Shown here piece by piece: positions 1 through 12,600 of a stretch of DNA of 64,000 bases. This DNA is from Cucumis sativus. Taxonomy: Eukaryota > Streptophyta > Magnoliopsida > Cucurbitales > Cucurbitaceae. The notes beneath the pieces were generated by a model. The model saw only the letters and a list, made by a program, of their open reading frames with translations, was not told the DNA's origin and searched no databases. The DNA lies in contig NC_026655.2 of assembly GCF_000004075.3 (NCBI RefSeq), positions 2,170,001-2,234,000 on the forward strand, written 5' to 3'. The position numbers and the translations under genes are program-made. The stretch's first letter is position 1, and every line of letters begins with the position of its first letter.

Positions 1-267
1 TGGATAAAAAAGAATAAAAATAAAATAGAAGAAAGGGCTCTCCACCGACCCACACGCTTTGCTAATTTTAACACAATACAAATATTCCCACATCGGCCAC
101 CGCCAAATTCCTCCTCCAGATTCAAATACACAAATCTCTCTTGTTTTGCTCCGTCGCCGTCGCCGTCTCCGTCGCTGGCTGTTTTGCAATTATTTTATTA
201 TTTTTTTCTTTCTCTGTTTGTTTATGAATCAATAGCATTGTGTTCGTCATTTGTGGAATCCCCGATA
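1..267 (+). promoter_or_regulatory. 5' flank and leader of the calmodulin-like gene, with a tiny upstream ORF
   Basis: AT-rich flank followed by a pyrimidine-rich leader (about 120-220) with CCGTCGCCGTCGCCGTC-type repeats, typical of a plant 5' UTR. An upstream ATG at 224 opens a three-codon ORF (Met-Asn-Gln-stop, ending at 235), 32 nt before the main start. It could lower translation of the main frame; that is inference. No convincing TATA box was assigned. Confidence 0.45.
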
Positions 268-750
268 ATGGCTGCACTAGCAGTTGAGCAGCTTAATCAA
301 TTACGAGACATTTTTGCACGATTTGACATGGATTCAGACGGAAGTCTTACAATTCTTGAATTAGCGGCATTGCTTCGATCTCTTGGTTTGAAGCCATCCG
401 GTGATCAAATCCATGTTCTTCTTGCTAATATGGATTCGAATGGTAATGGATCTGTTGAGTTTGATGAATTGGTGACAGCGATTATGCCGGATTTCAATGA
501 AGAGGTAATGGTAAATCAAACGCAACTTCTGGAGGTTTTCCGTTCGTTCGATCGAGATGGGAATGGATATATAACAGCGGCGGAACTGGCGGGATCTATG
601 GCGAAAATGGGACAGCCATTGACGTACAGAGAATTAACGGAGATGATGAAGGAAGCAGATACGGATGGCGATGGAGTCATTAGCTTCAATGAATTTGCAT
701 CTGTAATGGCTAAATCTGCCGCTGATTTTCTAGGGCTTGCAATTTCTTGA
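268..750 (+). CDS. Calmodulin-like Ca2+-binding protein with four EF-hands
   Basis: A 160-aa intronless protein, predicted to be a cytosolic or nuclear Ca2+ sensor that changes shape on binding Ca2+ and relays the signal to target proteins. Four complete 12-residue EF-hand loops are visible: D20-E31 (DMDSDGSLTILE), D56-E67 (DSNGNGSVEFDE), D95-E106 (DRDGNGYITAAE) and D131-E142 (DTDGDGVISFNE). Each has Asp at position 1, Gly at position 6 and Glu at position 12, so all four should bind Ca2+. The loops are paired 1+2 and 3+4 around a linker at residues 74-86, as in calmodulin. The short C-terminal extension ends GLAIS. The ATG at 268 is the first in frame; the frame is open further upstream but only from a non-ATG codon. 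Length and sequence resemble the plant CML15/16/18 group; the exact orthologue is not decided. No signal peptide or membrane segment is seen. Confidence 0.93.
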   Translation: MAALAVEQLNQLRDIFARFDMDSDGSLTILELAALLRSLGLKPSGDQIHVLLANMDSNGNGSVEFDELVTAIMPDFNEEVMVNQTQLLEVFRSFDRDGNGYITAAELAGSMAKMGQPLTYRELTEMMKEADTDGDGVISFNEFASVMAKSAADFLGLAIS

Positions 751-769
751 GTGAATTAGGTCAGAATCA

Positions 770-841
770 TTTCTTCTTCCTCCTTCCTCCTCTTCTTCTT
801 CTTCCTCCTTCCTCCTTCCTCCTCTTCTTCTTCTTCTCTTC
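770..841. repeat. 72-nt pure pyrimidine tract just 3' of the calmodulin-like gene
   Basis: Every base from 770 to 841 is C or T, built from TTC, TCC and CCTT units, with a longer block (CCTCCTTCCTCCTCTTC-like) present twice. It starts about 20 nt after the stop codon, so it probably lies in the 3' UTR. Confidence 0.85.
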
Positions 842-906
842 AATTTGAAAGTGTAATATAATTATCAAAAGTTTTCCCTCACTCTTATCTAATCAACAAG
901 CACCAA

Positions 907-930
907 CGCCCCGCCCCGCCCCGCCCCGCC
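907..930. repeat. GC-rich pentanucleotide microsatellite (CGCCC)n
   Basis: Four to five tandem copies of CGCCC in otherwise AT-rich DNA. It is short and probably slippage-prone. Confidence 0.85.
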
Positions 931-3636
931 ATCATCTTAGAATCTTCCATTAACATAGCGTTTGATATTAATTCATCCTAACAAACTTCTGAACTTTTTC
1001 TTTCCCATCTAAATCTCCTGTCATCTTCAACAAATTTTCATTTCACTTTGTTTTATCTTCCGAAAAAGATCTTTTTTAAATACAGATAACAATAGAGCCG
1101 TTTTTTTTTTTTGTGATTCATTTTTTTTTTTACCAAGAAGATTCTAATGCAGATTTTTGTTTTCTTTTATGTTTACTCATTATGGATTTAAATTTAACAT
1201 GAACTTTATGAACTATCACATCAAACTCTCCTTGAAGATAATCTTATATCTTATTGTTTAGACAGTTGTAGAAAAGTCAGTTCTTCGTTCCATCGTCGAC
1301 CATATCTATGGCTCAAGAGCATGCTCAATACCACTACACACAAGCTCAATATATATATACGAGCATTATTCCATGAAAAAACTCGAATTGAATCGTCTCG
1401 TGAATGCCAACCCAGAACTTGTTTTGTTTTATCCAATCGAGTGGGTAATGTGTTGTGTTCTTGAGCTATGAGGGGATACAAATTTTCAGATAAGAACCCA
1501 CTTTTGGAGTGTGATGGGAACACCTTGGACGACGAAATTAATGTGTTTTGATTCTCAAAATTAAATGATTGAATAATTAATATTTTATTGATGGTATTCA
1601 TTGACCATTACCAACGTTTTAGTTCATGCAATGTTAAAATTAGATGTAGTCTAATCAAAATTAAAACTTTAAATTACTAGTTTTATAATAGAAAAAGCTT
1701 ACTCCTACGAAATTTCCATGAAATAAGTTTTTAAGTTTAAGTAAGAATAAAGAATAGTTTAGGAGATGAGGACATAGATAGGGAAGTCAACCCTTGATCC
1801 TATTTCCTCCGATTAACACTCATAATATAATCAACCACTCAATACATCGACAACCAAATCACAAGTTGGTAAGAATAAGTATAGTAATTGAAACCACATA
1901 TGTCTATCAATAAACTCCTAATTGTTCAATTGTTGCTATATTTGTAATTTTTAAAAAATATTTGCTATAAAGTTGAATGTTTCATCTTTATCTACAATAA
2001 ATGAATAAATAAAATATTTGGCCATCGATCTAAAGAAAGACTCGATAATTTTGAATTAAAAAACAAAGTTGAAAGATATTTTTAAGCTTTTAATCAATAT
2101 TCAAAACTTATATAGACAATTACACAATGTGGTGCTATTAATTTTCAATTCAATAATGTACATTTAATGACATTCTTCACACCACCAACTTAACAATGTT
2201 CCTTTTCTTTAAAAAAAAAAGAAAAAAAGGATGAAGATTACTTAACATTGTTCAATAGTTAACCACCAAACTATTAAATAGTTAACATTTAATAATTTTG
2301 GGAAAAAAAAGTACATTCTTTAAATCCCCTATTAAAAGACCACGAGTTAGGAACCTACTAAACACAATTGGAATGATCTCATATTGCAACTTTCCAACCT
2401 AGAACAAATTTAAGTAGAAAAAAAAAAATCAATTTACACCCCTAAACTTTAGTGATTAAATATCATATAAAACTCCAAACTAAAAATCGTATCAATTTAG
2501 AATCCTCCATTTTTATAAATTTAGACCATTCTTCAGTTATTTATGACCCATTTTCTTCTGATTTCATTCAAAATCTCTCCATTAGAATTTACTATTTTCT
2601 AAAATATTATTATTGTAGTAGCAACAAATTTGGGAGAAAAATAGAAAGAAAAAAAAAACGGAAAATATACGACCACTTATATTCAACAGTTTAAAATCTA
2701 ATGACACAAAACAACCTTTTTTTTTAAGCTCAAAACTCAAAAGCGATGACTACTTCATCCTATCTAACCTTTAATGGCTATAAATTTATATTTTTACTAC
2801 ATTACACGCTTAAATGCTTATAGACCTTACAATTTTGAGGTGTCGGAGACCCGACCATTCGTTTGCGCTTCGGCCGGTCCCAAACTGTGCTAGTAGATTC
2901 CAGAAAGAACCTACAAAAGTTTAATACTTATGATCAAGCATCGAAGCCCTCTTATCACAATTATAAGTACCTAATACAGTCTAAAGATTTTAATTTCTTC
3001 ACATGATAGAATAAGGTCCTAGTTTTCCATGTTTGATCTATAGAAGAACCAACTAATAAGAGTCTTGCGTCACTCCGTGCCAAGGTTCTCCAAACTTAAT
3101 TGTAACTAAACAAAAACCAACATCGTGAGAAGTATTTCTCGTCAATTAACGTTATGAACATTATCCTTGCACAATCTCATACTGACCCAGAAGAATCCAA
3201 GAACATAGCAATGTTTGAACTTCACAAGTCTGGTTGCAAATGACTACGTTGAGAAACCTCAATAGTTTGACTTCGTGTACATAGTTTAGCTGGAAACAAC
3301 CTCTTAAGATGTATATGGGAGTAGAGTGTAAAGGGGAATGAACCCACCAAACTGTTGCCTCCTCAAAGATTCATTCAAGTTGTTAAAGCATACTCCTTTG
3401 TATGGCAAGAAATTTGAATCCATAGAGCCCTTGAAATTAAAAGAGAACAATTTAGCATTCCTGAATGAAGAAGCTCCAAGATTATCTACGAGTGAGTTCG
3501 AAGAAATTTTGGATCTTCTGATGCGGTGATGCTAAAATTGGATTTCCTTCGTTGGACATTGTTATTGGAAATGTGATGCTTCATAGTTGGATAGCTTCAA
3601 CTTATGAAGTAAAACCAAGGTAACACAACACCATTT
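931..3636. other. Intergenic DNA between the calmodulin-like gene and TGH; probably degenerate repeats
   Basis: AT-rich with many A/T homopolymers. Islands of different composition at about 1290-1530 and 2835-3240 (for example the GC-rich stretch near 2845-2885) suggest eroded transposon sequence, but no reverse transcriptase, integrase or terminal repeats could be recognised. Short open frames at 1251-1601 (-) and 3338-3529 (+) show no known domain. No gene is called here. Confidence 0.5.
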
Positions 3637-6600
3637 TCAATCTCTCCATCTATGTTCTCTTTCAGATACTATACGATCTTTTCCCGAGCGATGACGGTCT
3701 CTGGGGGAAGAATCTCTATGTCTGTGCTTGTGATGTTTTGAGTGTTTTCTTCGGCTTTTCTTTTCTTCAGAAGATCCTTTTTTTCTTTCTCGTGATTTAG
3801 AGTGCTCTTTCGTATGATAATCATCACTTGATGCACTATCCTCTGAGTCACTACTTTTATATCTGCGCCTCCTTGAACGTTTTCTTCTCTTTTCATCTTC
3901 CGATGATGAGCTGCCGCTACAATCACGATGAATGTCAACTCGCCTGTTGTTAGCCTTCCTATCCCCCTTGTCCTTGTACATCTTTTCTTCATAAACTTTA
4001 CCTGAAGTTTTCTTGGAAGAGCTGGATTCCATAACTTTACCACCACTTCCAGCTGAGTTATGAATGAGTTCATTGTCTTCTTTTCTGCTATTTAGATCAT
4101 GTCCCGCAGTGCCTGTCATTCGATGGTCCGATAGAATCCCAGTGGACGATGGAGTGGGATAAGGCTTATCTTCAACTGAAAGGATATTGATATTCTGTTC
4201 ACCAACAGGTACAGCTTCATTCTGAGGAGCTGTGGTTTGGCCTTTCTTTGATGGAGGTAGATCTGGGGGCACTTCCAAGCCCAGTTCTTTACCCAAAGAT
4301 TCCAGAAAGTCACCCGCAATCAAACGGTTAAGTGTTGTATTAGCTACTTCAACTTTCTTTTTAGAATCCTCGGTTTGCTTGAGAGTTGATGTGCTCTCTT
4401 CATCTTCCGATTCATCAGAGAAAATAGCCTGTCAATAATTTATAGCACCATGTATGTCAGAGAGGGTCATGAATCATGATCCATCTCAGATCAACGGTAA
4501 AAGTATACAACTCAAACAAGAAAGATAGCAATAGATATAGCTGATCGCAACAGATAGGGAGAGTTCCAGATATCCTCATAAATTTGGAAGATGTAATTTT
4601 CCAAAGAGAGCAGAGATGAAAGCATTTCCTGATATTAATATTTAATTTTCAAGAATAACTAAAGCACTCCTCAGGACAAAGAACAATGCTAAGCACAATG
4701 ATCTTGTGCTCATAACTTCGGGTGGGTGTATAAAAATGAAAGCTGATATAGAGAAAAAAGATTGAACTTCACACGCAACCAGAAATATATTTTATATATG
4801 ATATCAGGAGAAGAGAAATAAAACTGGCTTCATAGAGAGGGAGGTGGAGAGTACGAAAGTACAAGGAAAGAGCACAAACCATACAGTTTTCTGTTGTTAT
4901 CTTTTATTCAGAGCAGTGTTATCTTATTTATTTTTTATTCGGATCAGTGATAACATATGCTGCCATAATGAAAAAAATGCCAAGCAATTTCCTTGCACCA
5001 GATTTATTCCCTTTATTACAAAAGAAAGTTCATTAAAAATAATTACAAGTGGGAGAACTAGACACCCAACCTAAGAGAACAAGCACTTTGTATGAACGGC
5101 AGGGTTGTGTGATCCTTTGGCTGTTATGAGGTGAGCGTAATAGTTGGATGTTTAGGGGTGTGAGAAGGTCTTTAGTTCGTTACCATGTTTCTTTGTGGGT
5201 TTTGATTTCAAAGACCTTTTGTAACTATTTGATAGATACTATCTTGTATAGTTGGAGTCCTTTCTTTTAGAGGGAGATCCCTTTTTATGGGCTTGGATTA
5301 TGTATGTCCGTGTATTGTTTCATTTATTCTAAACGAAAGAGGTTTTTTTTCATAAAAAAAACGTGCATATTAGAGATGTGATTTACATGGACATTGTCTT
5401 CAGTTAGTGTTGAGAGCAAAAATAATAGTAATAAATAAATAAATATGGAGATTGTCTATCCATAAAAGACAGTAAGCCCATGCAAGGAAAATCCTACGCC
5501 AGAAAAAAAAAGTACCTTATATAGATCAACAGGCCGATCAACACACTCAACTTCTACTTTTTCATTCACATTTTCAGATGCATCCATGTCTTTTTCTTCA
5601 GCATTTGATTGAGGAAATGAAGAAGGGGTTGAGGTTAAAGATTCTTCAACCTTTGTTGATTTGACAGAATTTGATGTGAAAATAAGTGTATCCAACTTGC
5701 TCCTCATTCTAGGTGCTGGTGGTGGCTGCAAAAGATTTATTCAACATTTGCATTAATTAAACAATAAGATATGTAAAATTCACACCATAGTGCATATGAT
5801 GATACAAACAACTACCGCTTTACATACTTCGGAGTGTAATTTGCCAAAATCAGAAAATGTCTAAGCAGGGAGTAAAAAATGGAACTAAGAAAAGACAATT
5901 CAAGATCCAGCGAATGAATTTTGTTTAAGGCTGCTGCAGTAAATGCTTTCTAGAAAAAAGAACAAAGACTTTAGACTCCTAATCATCTACGTTTAGAAAC
6001 AAAATAAGGCAAACCCAATAGAGCACCTTCCCCATGTAGGGATCAATGAGATCAAACCGCTTGCACAGAATAGGAGCAGGGCGCCACTGATATTCTTCTC
6101 GTTTTGGGATCATTTTCTCCATCATTAAACCTTCTAGCTTTGTATCTTTGACTTCCTGTTGAAGTGTTGTTAATCAACAATGAGAATCTTGGATCATAAA
6201 TGCATAACAAACCACAACAGCACCTTGTACACACCTCTACACCACCAGAGGTAAACTGCATTCCTCCAGTGGCTAAAAAATCCACAAAGTGCTCAGCAGA
6301 GAGCTTAGTTTCTTTCAACCCTTTCCCTTTCTCAATAGCCTCTGCAGCAGCCTCAAAGTCCAAGCGTTCACGTGCACGAGCTGCTTCTGACATATTAATA
6401 GCTCCAACAGGAGCACCAGTGCGCAGGCCTCCTTGATATTTTTCCTTTAAAAACTGCTCAAATCTTTCTTGCTTAGCTGAATCGTCCTTGAAAGGTTTGA
6501 CAATCTCTGGCATCCCACCCTAGAATTCATTACATTCAAGAATTTATGACAAATAAACTTAGTTCGTGTGGCCATAAACCAAATAAATCAGTCAGATCGT

Positions 6601-9600
6601 CTTTAATCTTCTTTTTCAAAATTCACCATATTCTGGTATTTTAGTCAGATTCACATGTAAGAACGGAAAAAAGAAATAATAACCCCAAACTAATTTAAGG
6701 GTAAATCTGGTGTGAACGAGTCTAGTGTCAATACGTGTTTGAATGGATGGTTATCCTAATTGAACTATCCAAATACAAGTTTCGGAGCAAGCAAATTAAG
6801 AATTATCTTTTTGCAAAGAAGCATATTTAACCTCACCCACGTTTTGTGAACTGAATGGCATTCTTCGTAATGCGACAGAAAACCTCACACAAACCTTCTC
6901 ATGGGACCTCTCAACCTTTCCAAAAATCTCATGGTTTCTCTCTAACCAAATATCCCACAAAATAAGGAGGAAAAAGAAAAGAGAAAAAGGAAAGAACAAG
7001 CAACAGGATCCTGCCTTTTAACTCAATTTATCTCGAAAAGGAAAGTTCAATCATAGATATGCCTCTACTCCAAGCCAAAACAATCCCAAAAGAACTCGAC
7101 CACTAGCTCTAACTCTAGGGGTGTAAACAAACTAGCAATTCCATAATAAATGGTTGACGTCCTCCTTACATCGCATACAAAGAATGCACCATTATAGGTC
7201 CAACACAAAAGAACACTCTCGCTGGGTCCAGTGTGTTCACTCCCGATTCCCCCATGAAAAAACTAGCAGGTAAAGAATCTAACTTTCTTGAAATTTCTGA
7301 ATTTCCAAAGAGAGGACAAGGTAGTGTTCCATGTGACTGAGAAGAGGAACACAAGAAATGGAAAAATGAACTACACAAGAAACCCAACATCCCTTATCGC
7401 ATGACAGACAAAATGTTCAGAATAATACGAAAGAAGGCTAGCACATACATTGTCAAGTGATTGAAAAAGGACGATGGAAGCCCAAAGAAATCGAAAAACA
7501 TTAGTAAGAGGGATGCAATATAGAGGCGAATAAGTGTTAGCTACTCACCGATGATGTAGGTTTAGTAAATGTATCTGAAAGATTGTATTGGACATGCACA
7601 CCGTCAGAAGCTGCAGGTGGATTTAACTCTTTAGCGCTTCTTGCCAAAGGCTTTTCACCAAGGATTTTTCCACGACTTTCGGCTGTCATCTTCTTCAGGC
7701 TCGGGGACAATTTATCATCAAATTGAGGCTTAGGTTGGTCCACACGCTTCAGTTGCTCCTCCCATAGCTTCCTTGAATAATATTCCTGGCCAGTTCCTCC
7801 ATTAAGAAAACTAAATAATGGATTTGACTTATTTTTTTCTCTAGAGAGATCCTCAAATAGTTTTCCGCAGCGAGCAACCAAAGTTGCCACCCCTTCAATT
7901 AAAAGTTTCAGATTATTATCCTCAGGAGGGGGAACCTCAACAGGAGGAGTGTCAGCAAGCTTATAGCCACCGATGAGAGGCCCTGCAAATTTGTGGTGGG
8001 GTATAAAGTCCTTAGGTATTACAGGAGGATCAAACCTGAAAATAAATAGACAAATAATGGTCAGAAGAACGAAAATGTAATGCCCACAATGTTTTCATGT
8101 TTCAAAAGATCCCGTAGACTACTCAAACTGATACATCCTCGAATTTACATACAACTATACCTTTCCATCTGGTAGTCAGATTTCGAAGCAATTCTAAATC
8201 CAAGCAAGACACCCTCAACTTTTCTTCCAATCAACTTTTGTTTGCCATCTGTGATCATCTTAGAAGGAGGCTCATCCTCTTCTTGTACATATGTTTCCTC
8301 GAACTCATAACCTGCCAACAAAAAGCAATGAGGAAGCTACAGATCCATTGCAATAGTCATGTACATGACTAAACTATTGATGAATTGACGTATTTCCTAC
8401 TATGGATCATATCAAAAACAAATATTCTTACCAACATGATGGCAAACCCCTTGATAAAGTATAAAGGATGGTGCTCATCATCATAATCTAAGTAATATTC
8501 ACTGTCAATAAGGTAGTATGCTATCTATCTAAAGATGGCGATGGGGAAGGACCAAGGATGGGATGGAACATTCCTCAAATTGGGAGTTGGGTCTGGTGCA
8601 TTGTTTTTAATTATTTTTAGCATAAACTCAAGGATCACTAACAAATACATAAAATAAAATAGTTTTACTAAAACCCCTTCTAATTATACCTTTTTTACAT
8701 GAATAATTAGTTTTTAAAACTATTTAATGTCTTCTTTTAACAATTTAATTAGAAAACCATGTGTGCACACACAGAGTTAGAAAATAAGCTGGGGATGGTT
8801 CAAGTCAGAACGAGGGTGCAATCCTCGTTGCCATACCCATTTTTAATGGAAGGAACCACCAAAAGGCTTAGAAGTAAAGCTCACTAATTAGAGGTGAAAG
8901 AAATAAAATCAAATTTAAAATAAAAATAATAACAAGCTGTTGAAATTGGTATGGCACTGATTAAAGCACTAATAACAAACTCATCCAAATAAGAAAGTAA
9001 TCATCCATCCACCCAACCTTATAAGAAAGGACCACCACTTTTTCCGAGAGTCAACCTAGTATGAAACCTAAAAACTCATTGAAATGCACAATGATACTTA
9101 AAAAAAAAAAAAAAAAAAAAAAACCGTACTGCATCAAAATGAGGATATACCACAAAATACTAACCTGAGGTATAAACATCCTCATCTTCAACATCAAGTT
9201 CTTCAAGCGCACCAATGCCAAAGCCAGAAGCAATCCTCTCAGCTGATACATAGAAGTTAATGATTCAAAACCTCATATAAAAGAAGAAGAAGAAAAAACT
9301 CAGATAAATCATAAACGCAATCAGAGACTGAAAAAGGCATACAACAAAATTAAATAGCAATAAAAGCAATTGAAGCGAAGTCAATTGCTGAGTTACAGAT
9401 CTTACTCCTAAAGCCAAAAAGATTATTCTTCGTGGAGAAAACTTTTTTGTAACCTTCCTGATTCCCAGCTGTGCGCGCTCTTTTCTTTTCTAGATTAAAA
9501 AACATGACCAAAATAAATAAAGTACAGAGAATCAAAATGATTAATAGTCCAGAACTTTTTCTATATGAGTTACAAAAGAAACTAAATACCCATAAACTCT

Positions 9601-12600
9601 GGTGCATGCTTGTAAGGATCAAAACCTAAACCGTGCAAATCCTGTTTTGGGTTGATCACATAAACCTGTTTGAAACAAAAGAAACAGCACCAAAAACACA
9701 AAATTTATCCTAAAACAATAAAGAACAATAGTAAAAATAATGCCAAAAAACCACTTGAAACACATCAAATGCTGAGAAAATAGCAAAGAATCAACCCAGT
9801 AACATGTTTTATGACCCTTTTGCAGTTAATTCAAAATAGAGTGCAAACAAGTCATCAGTATGGTTATTTTTCTTTTCTTTTCTTTTTTTTGTTTCTTTAC
9901 AGATTGGCTTGGATAATTTTACTTGTTTGGCTTGGTTGTCTTTTTCATCTTTTATTAGACAAAACAGTCCCCTAGAACCACAAACTGCTCAATAACTAGA
10001 AGCTATAGGCCCATTTATTATTCTTACTGGTGTGCTTTGAGAAGATGAAACATCACCCTTGGCCAGTTGAGGAGAAACAATATCATCATCCTCCTGAAAC
10101 GGTTCAGAATTGGGGATTTCTGATTTGACATCACCAGTTGAAAATGCTAGAAATGCTTTTCGTGCATCTCTTCGAGCATCTGTAGTGAACAAGTTGCGGT
10201 AGCTAGTTAACAAAAAGTGGCTGATCATCTACTTTCTAGCCAGAGAGGAGAATTCACAGATAAGAACAAGTCATCAAAGCAAAGAAAATAAAGCACCACA
10301 TCAAAAAATTTAAGTGAAATTACACAACTCTTTCCAACCACTTCCATAGCCTCATCTAATATGTCAAGTTGGTGTATGAAGGAAAAATTAACCAAGCACA
10401 CACAGAGTATTTATGTTCACCAGCTGTACATTAACCAAGTATACACAAGACATCAATGAAAGCAAGAAAAATTCATGTGGCCCTGTGGGTTTTTTTTTTT
10501 TTTTGAATTAAATACTACCAAAACACTACAGAGAATGCTTCCCTCCCTGGCAGAGAGTCCAAATTGATCTGTTCTATGCCACAACAGTATCAAAACTCAA
10601 GCACCTTTCCTTCTTGTGTCTCTTCAGTATTAAGTTAAACTATGTTTTTCTTTAAAAAAAAAGGAGACACACTTCTTTATTATTAATAAACTCAAAGTAC
10701 AAGAGAGCTATACAATGAAAATAATAGGGAAGCCAAGAAATGGGACAGAGAGAGAGGATCAGTAGGTGCACCCGGACATCTCAACTAGGTTGACACCCCA
10801 TAGCACCCTCATCATATCCAAAATACAAAGAACAAGAACAATACTAAGGTCATGAAATGGCCAAATTAACAACCAAAACAACAACCCTACAGTAGACAAA
10901 AGCAAGGCTAAAAAGTAAAAACATAACGACAGAAATACATATTAAAGCCCATCCAAACTATAGAAGCACTAATTCTGAACTGGCAATTGGGGGAAACTAC
11001 ATTGAATCTCATCAGATTAAGTTAAACTATGTTATGGTTAGGGATGGATCGGATTCTTCACTCTGAAGAAGTTGAACATGTGAAATATATATTACGAAAG
11101 CATAAACTAGAGGCTGGGCAGAGGAAGCCCAACCTCAAACACCTAATGCTGAAACATCTTAGATTAGATGTCTATCAGAAAACAGTGTGATATCCATAAA
11201 CTGTACAATGTCACAAAACCTAGCAAAAAAAAACTTTTCTTGTCTTTTGAAGACTGATTTCCTTTTCAATCTTGCCTATAGTATGAGAAGCAAGCCAGTA
11301 ATATTCTAAAAGACCTAATCTATGGATAATAGATTACTGTCATGGGGAGAGGTGAAAAATCAAATTGGGAGGAAATAGAAAACAAATGTGCATGCAATAA
11401 AAGCTTCTGATAGAATAAGAAAAAATATACCATAACGGGAATTAGCCCGTGAGTCCTTTATTGCACGTCCATGGCGCCATCCCATCTTTAATAGTAGCTT
11501 CACACCTAATCAGTCAACTGGATGCTTTACTAAATAGGGACTTGATTTACAAAAAAAATTGTATTCTCCTAAACTAACCTATAGATTCTGCAGCTGGAAC
11601 AATTAATTCATCAGGAACAGGTCCAGGAATAGCAGACGGCCTGCAAAATATAAGTACTTTTTTCTAGTTAAACACCTGCAGGGGTGGGATATCGAAGATG
11701 GTAGAAGTCCAAATATAAAAAAGAAGTTTAAAAAAACAAAACAAATTCATGATACATAAAAACAAAAAAAAGGTAAACTTAGGCGCGTGATGCCTTGCCA
11801 ACGTACAATCTTAACTTCGCACCTCTAGCCAACATGCAATCTCTTTAGCAAAATATGTAAGCACCTATCATGTGAGACCAATCTCTTGAGAGATAAACAC
11901 TTTCCCCACATATTGAAAATTTTGTATTCATCGTGAAAAGGAGGTTAGGGCTTTTAATAAAGAAGAGGTGAGGAATTGAAGAAAGAGAGTTCATGTTTAT
12001 GTAAGATCATAACATGTGCTATACATTTCAGAAAAAAAATGAAAAATTGTTTTAACAGGAGGGTCCAATTGCAAATAATTCAAAGAAAAAGGTCTAGTTG
12101 ATAGATAAATACCAAAGAGTCCAACAGAGAACACCAAAAATATATATACATATAAAATTTCTGTTTTTTGGTCAAATGTATATAAGTTAATGGCTAACCT
12201 CTGTTGTTGCTCCTTGTCGGCTTGTTTACGAGCAAGCTCTACAGCTGTGAACCCAAATGTATCAAACTGAGCAGATGTCCCCAGGCCTCGGCCTTCCAAT
12301 TCCTAAAAGAAGGAACAAAGGAATAACAACTTTGTTCAAATTATTTTTTTCAATAATGTATGAATTAGGGAAACACGTGAGATTGTATACAAGAAGCAAA
12401 TTATGAATATTTAAGATATAGCCAAAGAAGTGAATAATACATATTTGATTTTTCAGAGAAGCATCATATACTTAAAAAATATCAAAGAATCTGCATGAAG
12501 GAGATGGTGATGGATTTTCTTTTGAACAGACAAAAGCAATTTTCCAAGTTGAAAGCCCGAAGTGCCACACAAATTCTGTTTGTTTCATCCAAAGCAGATA

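Noticed and set aside
1251-1601. 116-aa frame on the minus strand
   Set aside because: No recognisable domain, AT-rich composition and no start context; perhaps decayed repeat sequence, but not supportable as a gene.
3338-3529. 63-aa frame on the plus strand
   Set aside because: Short, no domain, in a patchy degenerate region.
3669-4319. Additional frames overlapping the last TGH exon
   Set aside because: Out-of-frame readings of the Ser/Arg/Lys-rich TGH C-terminus.
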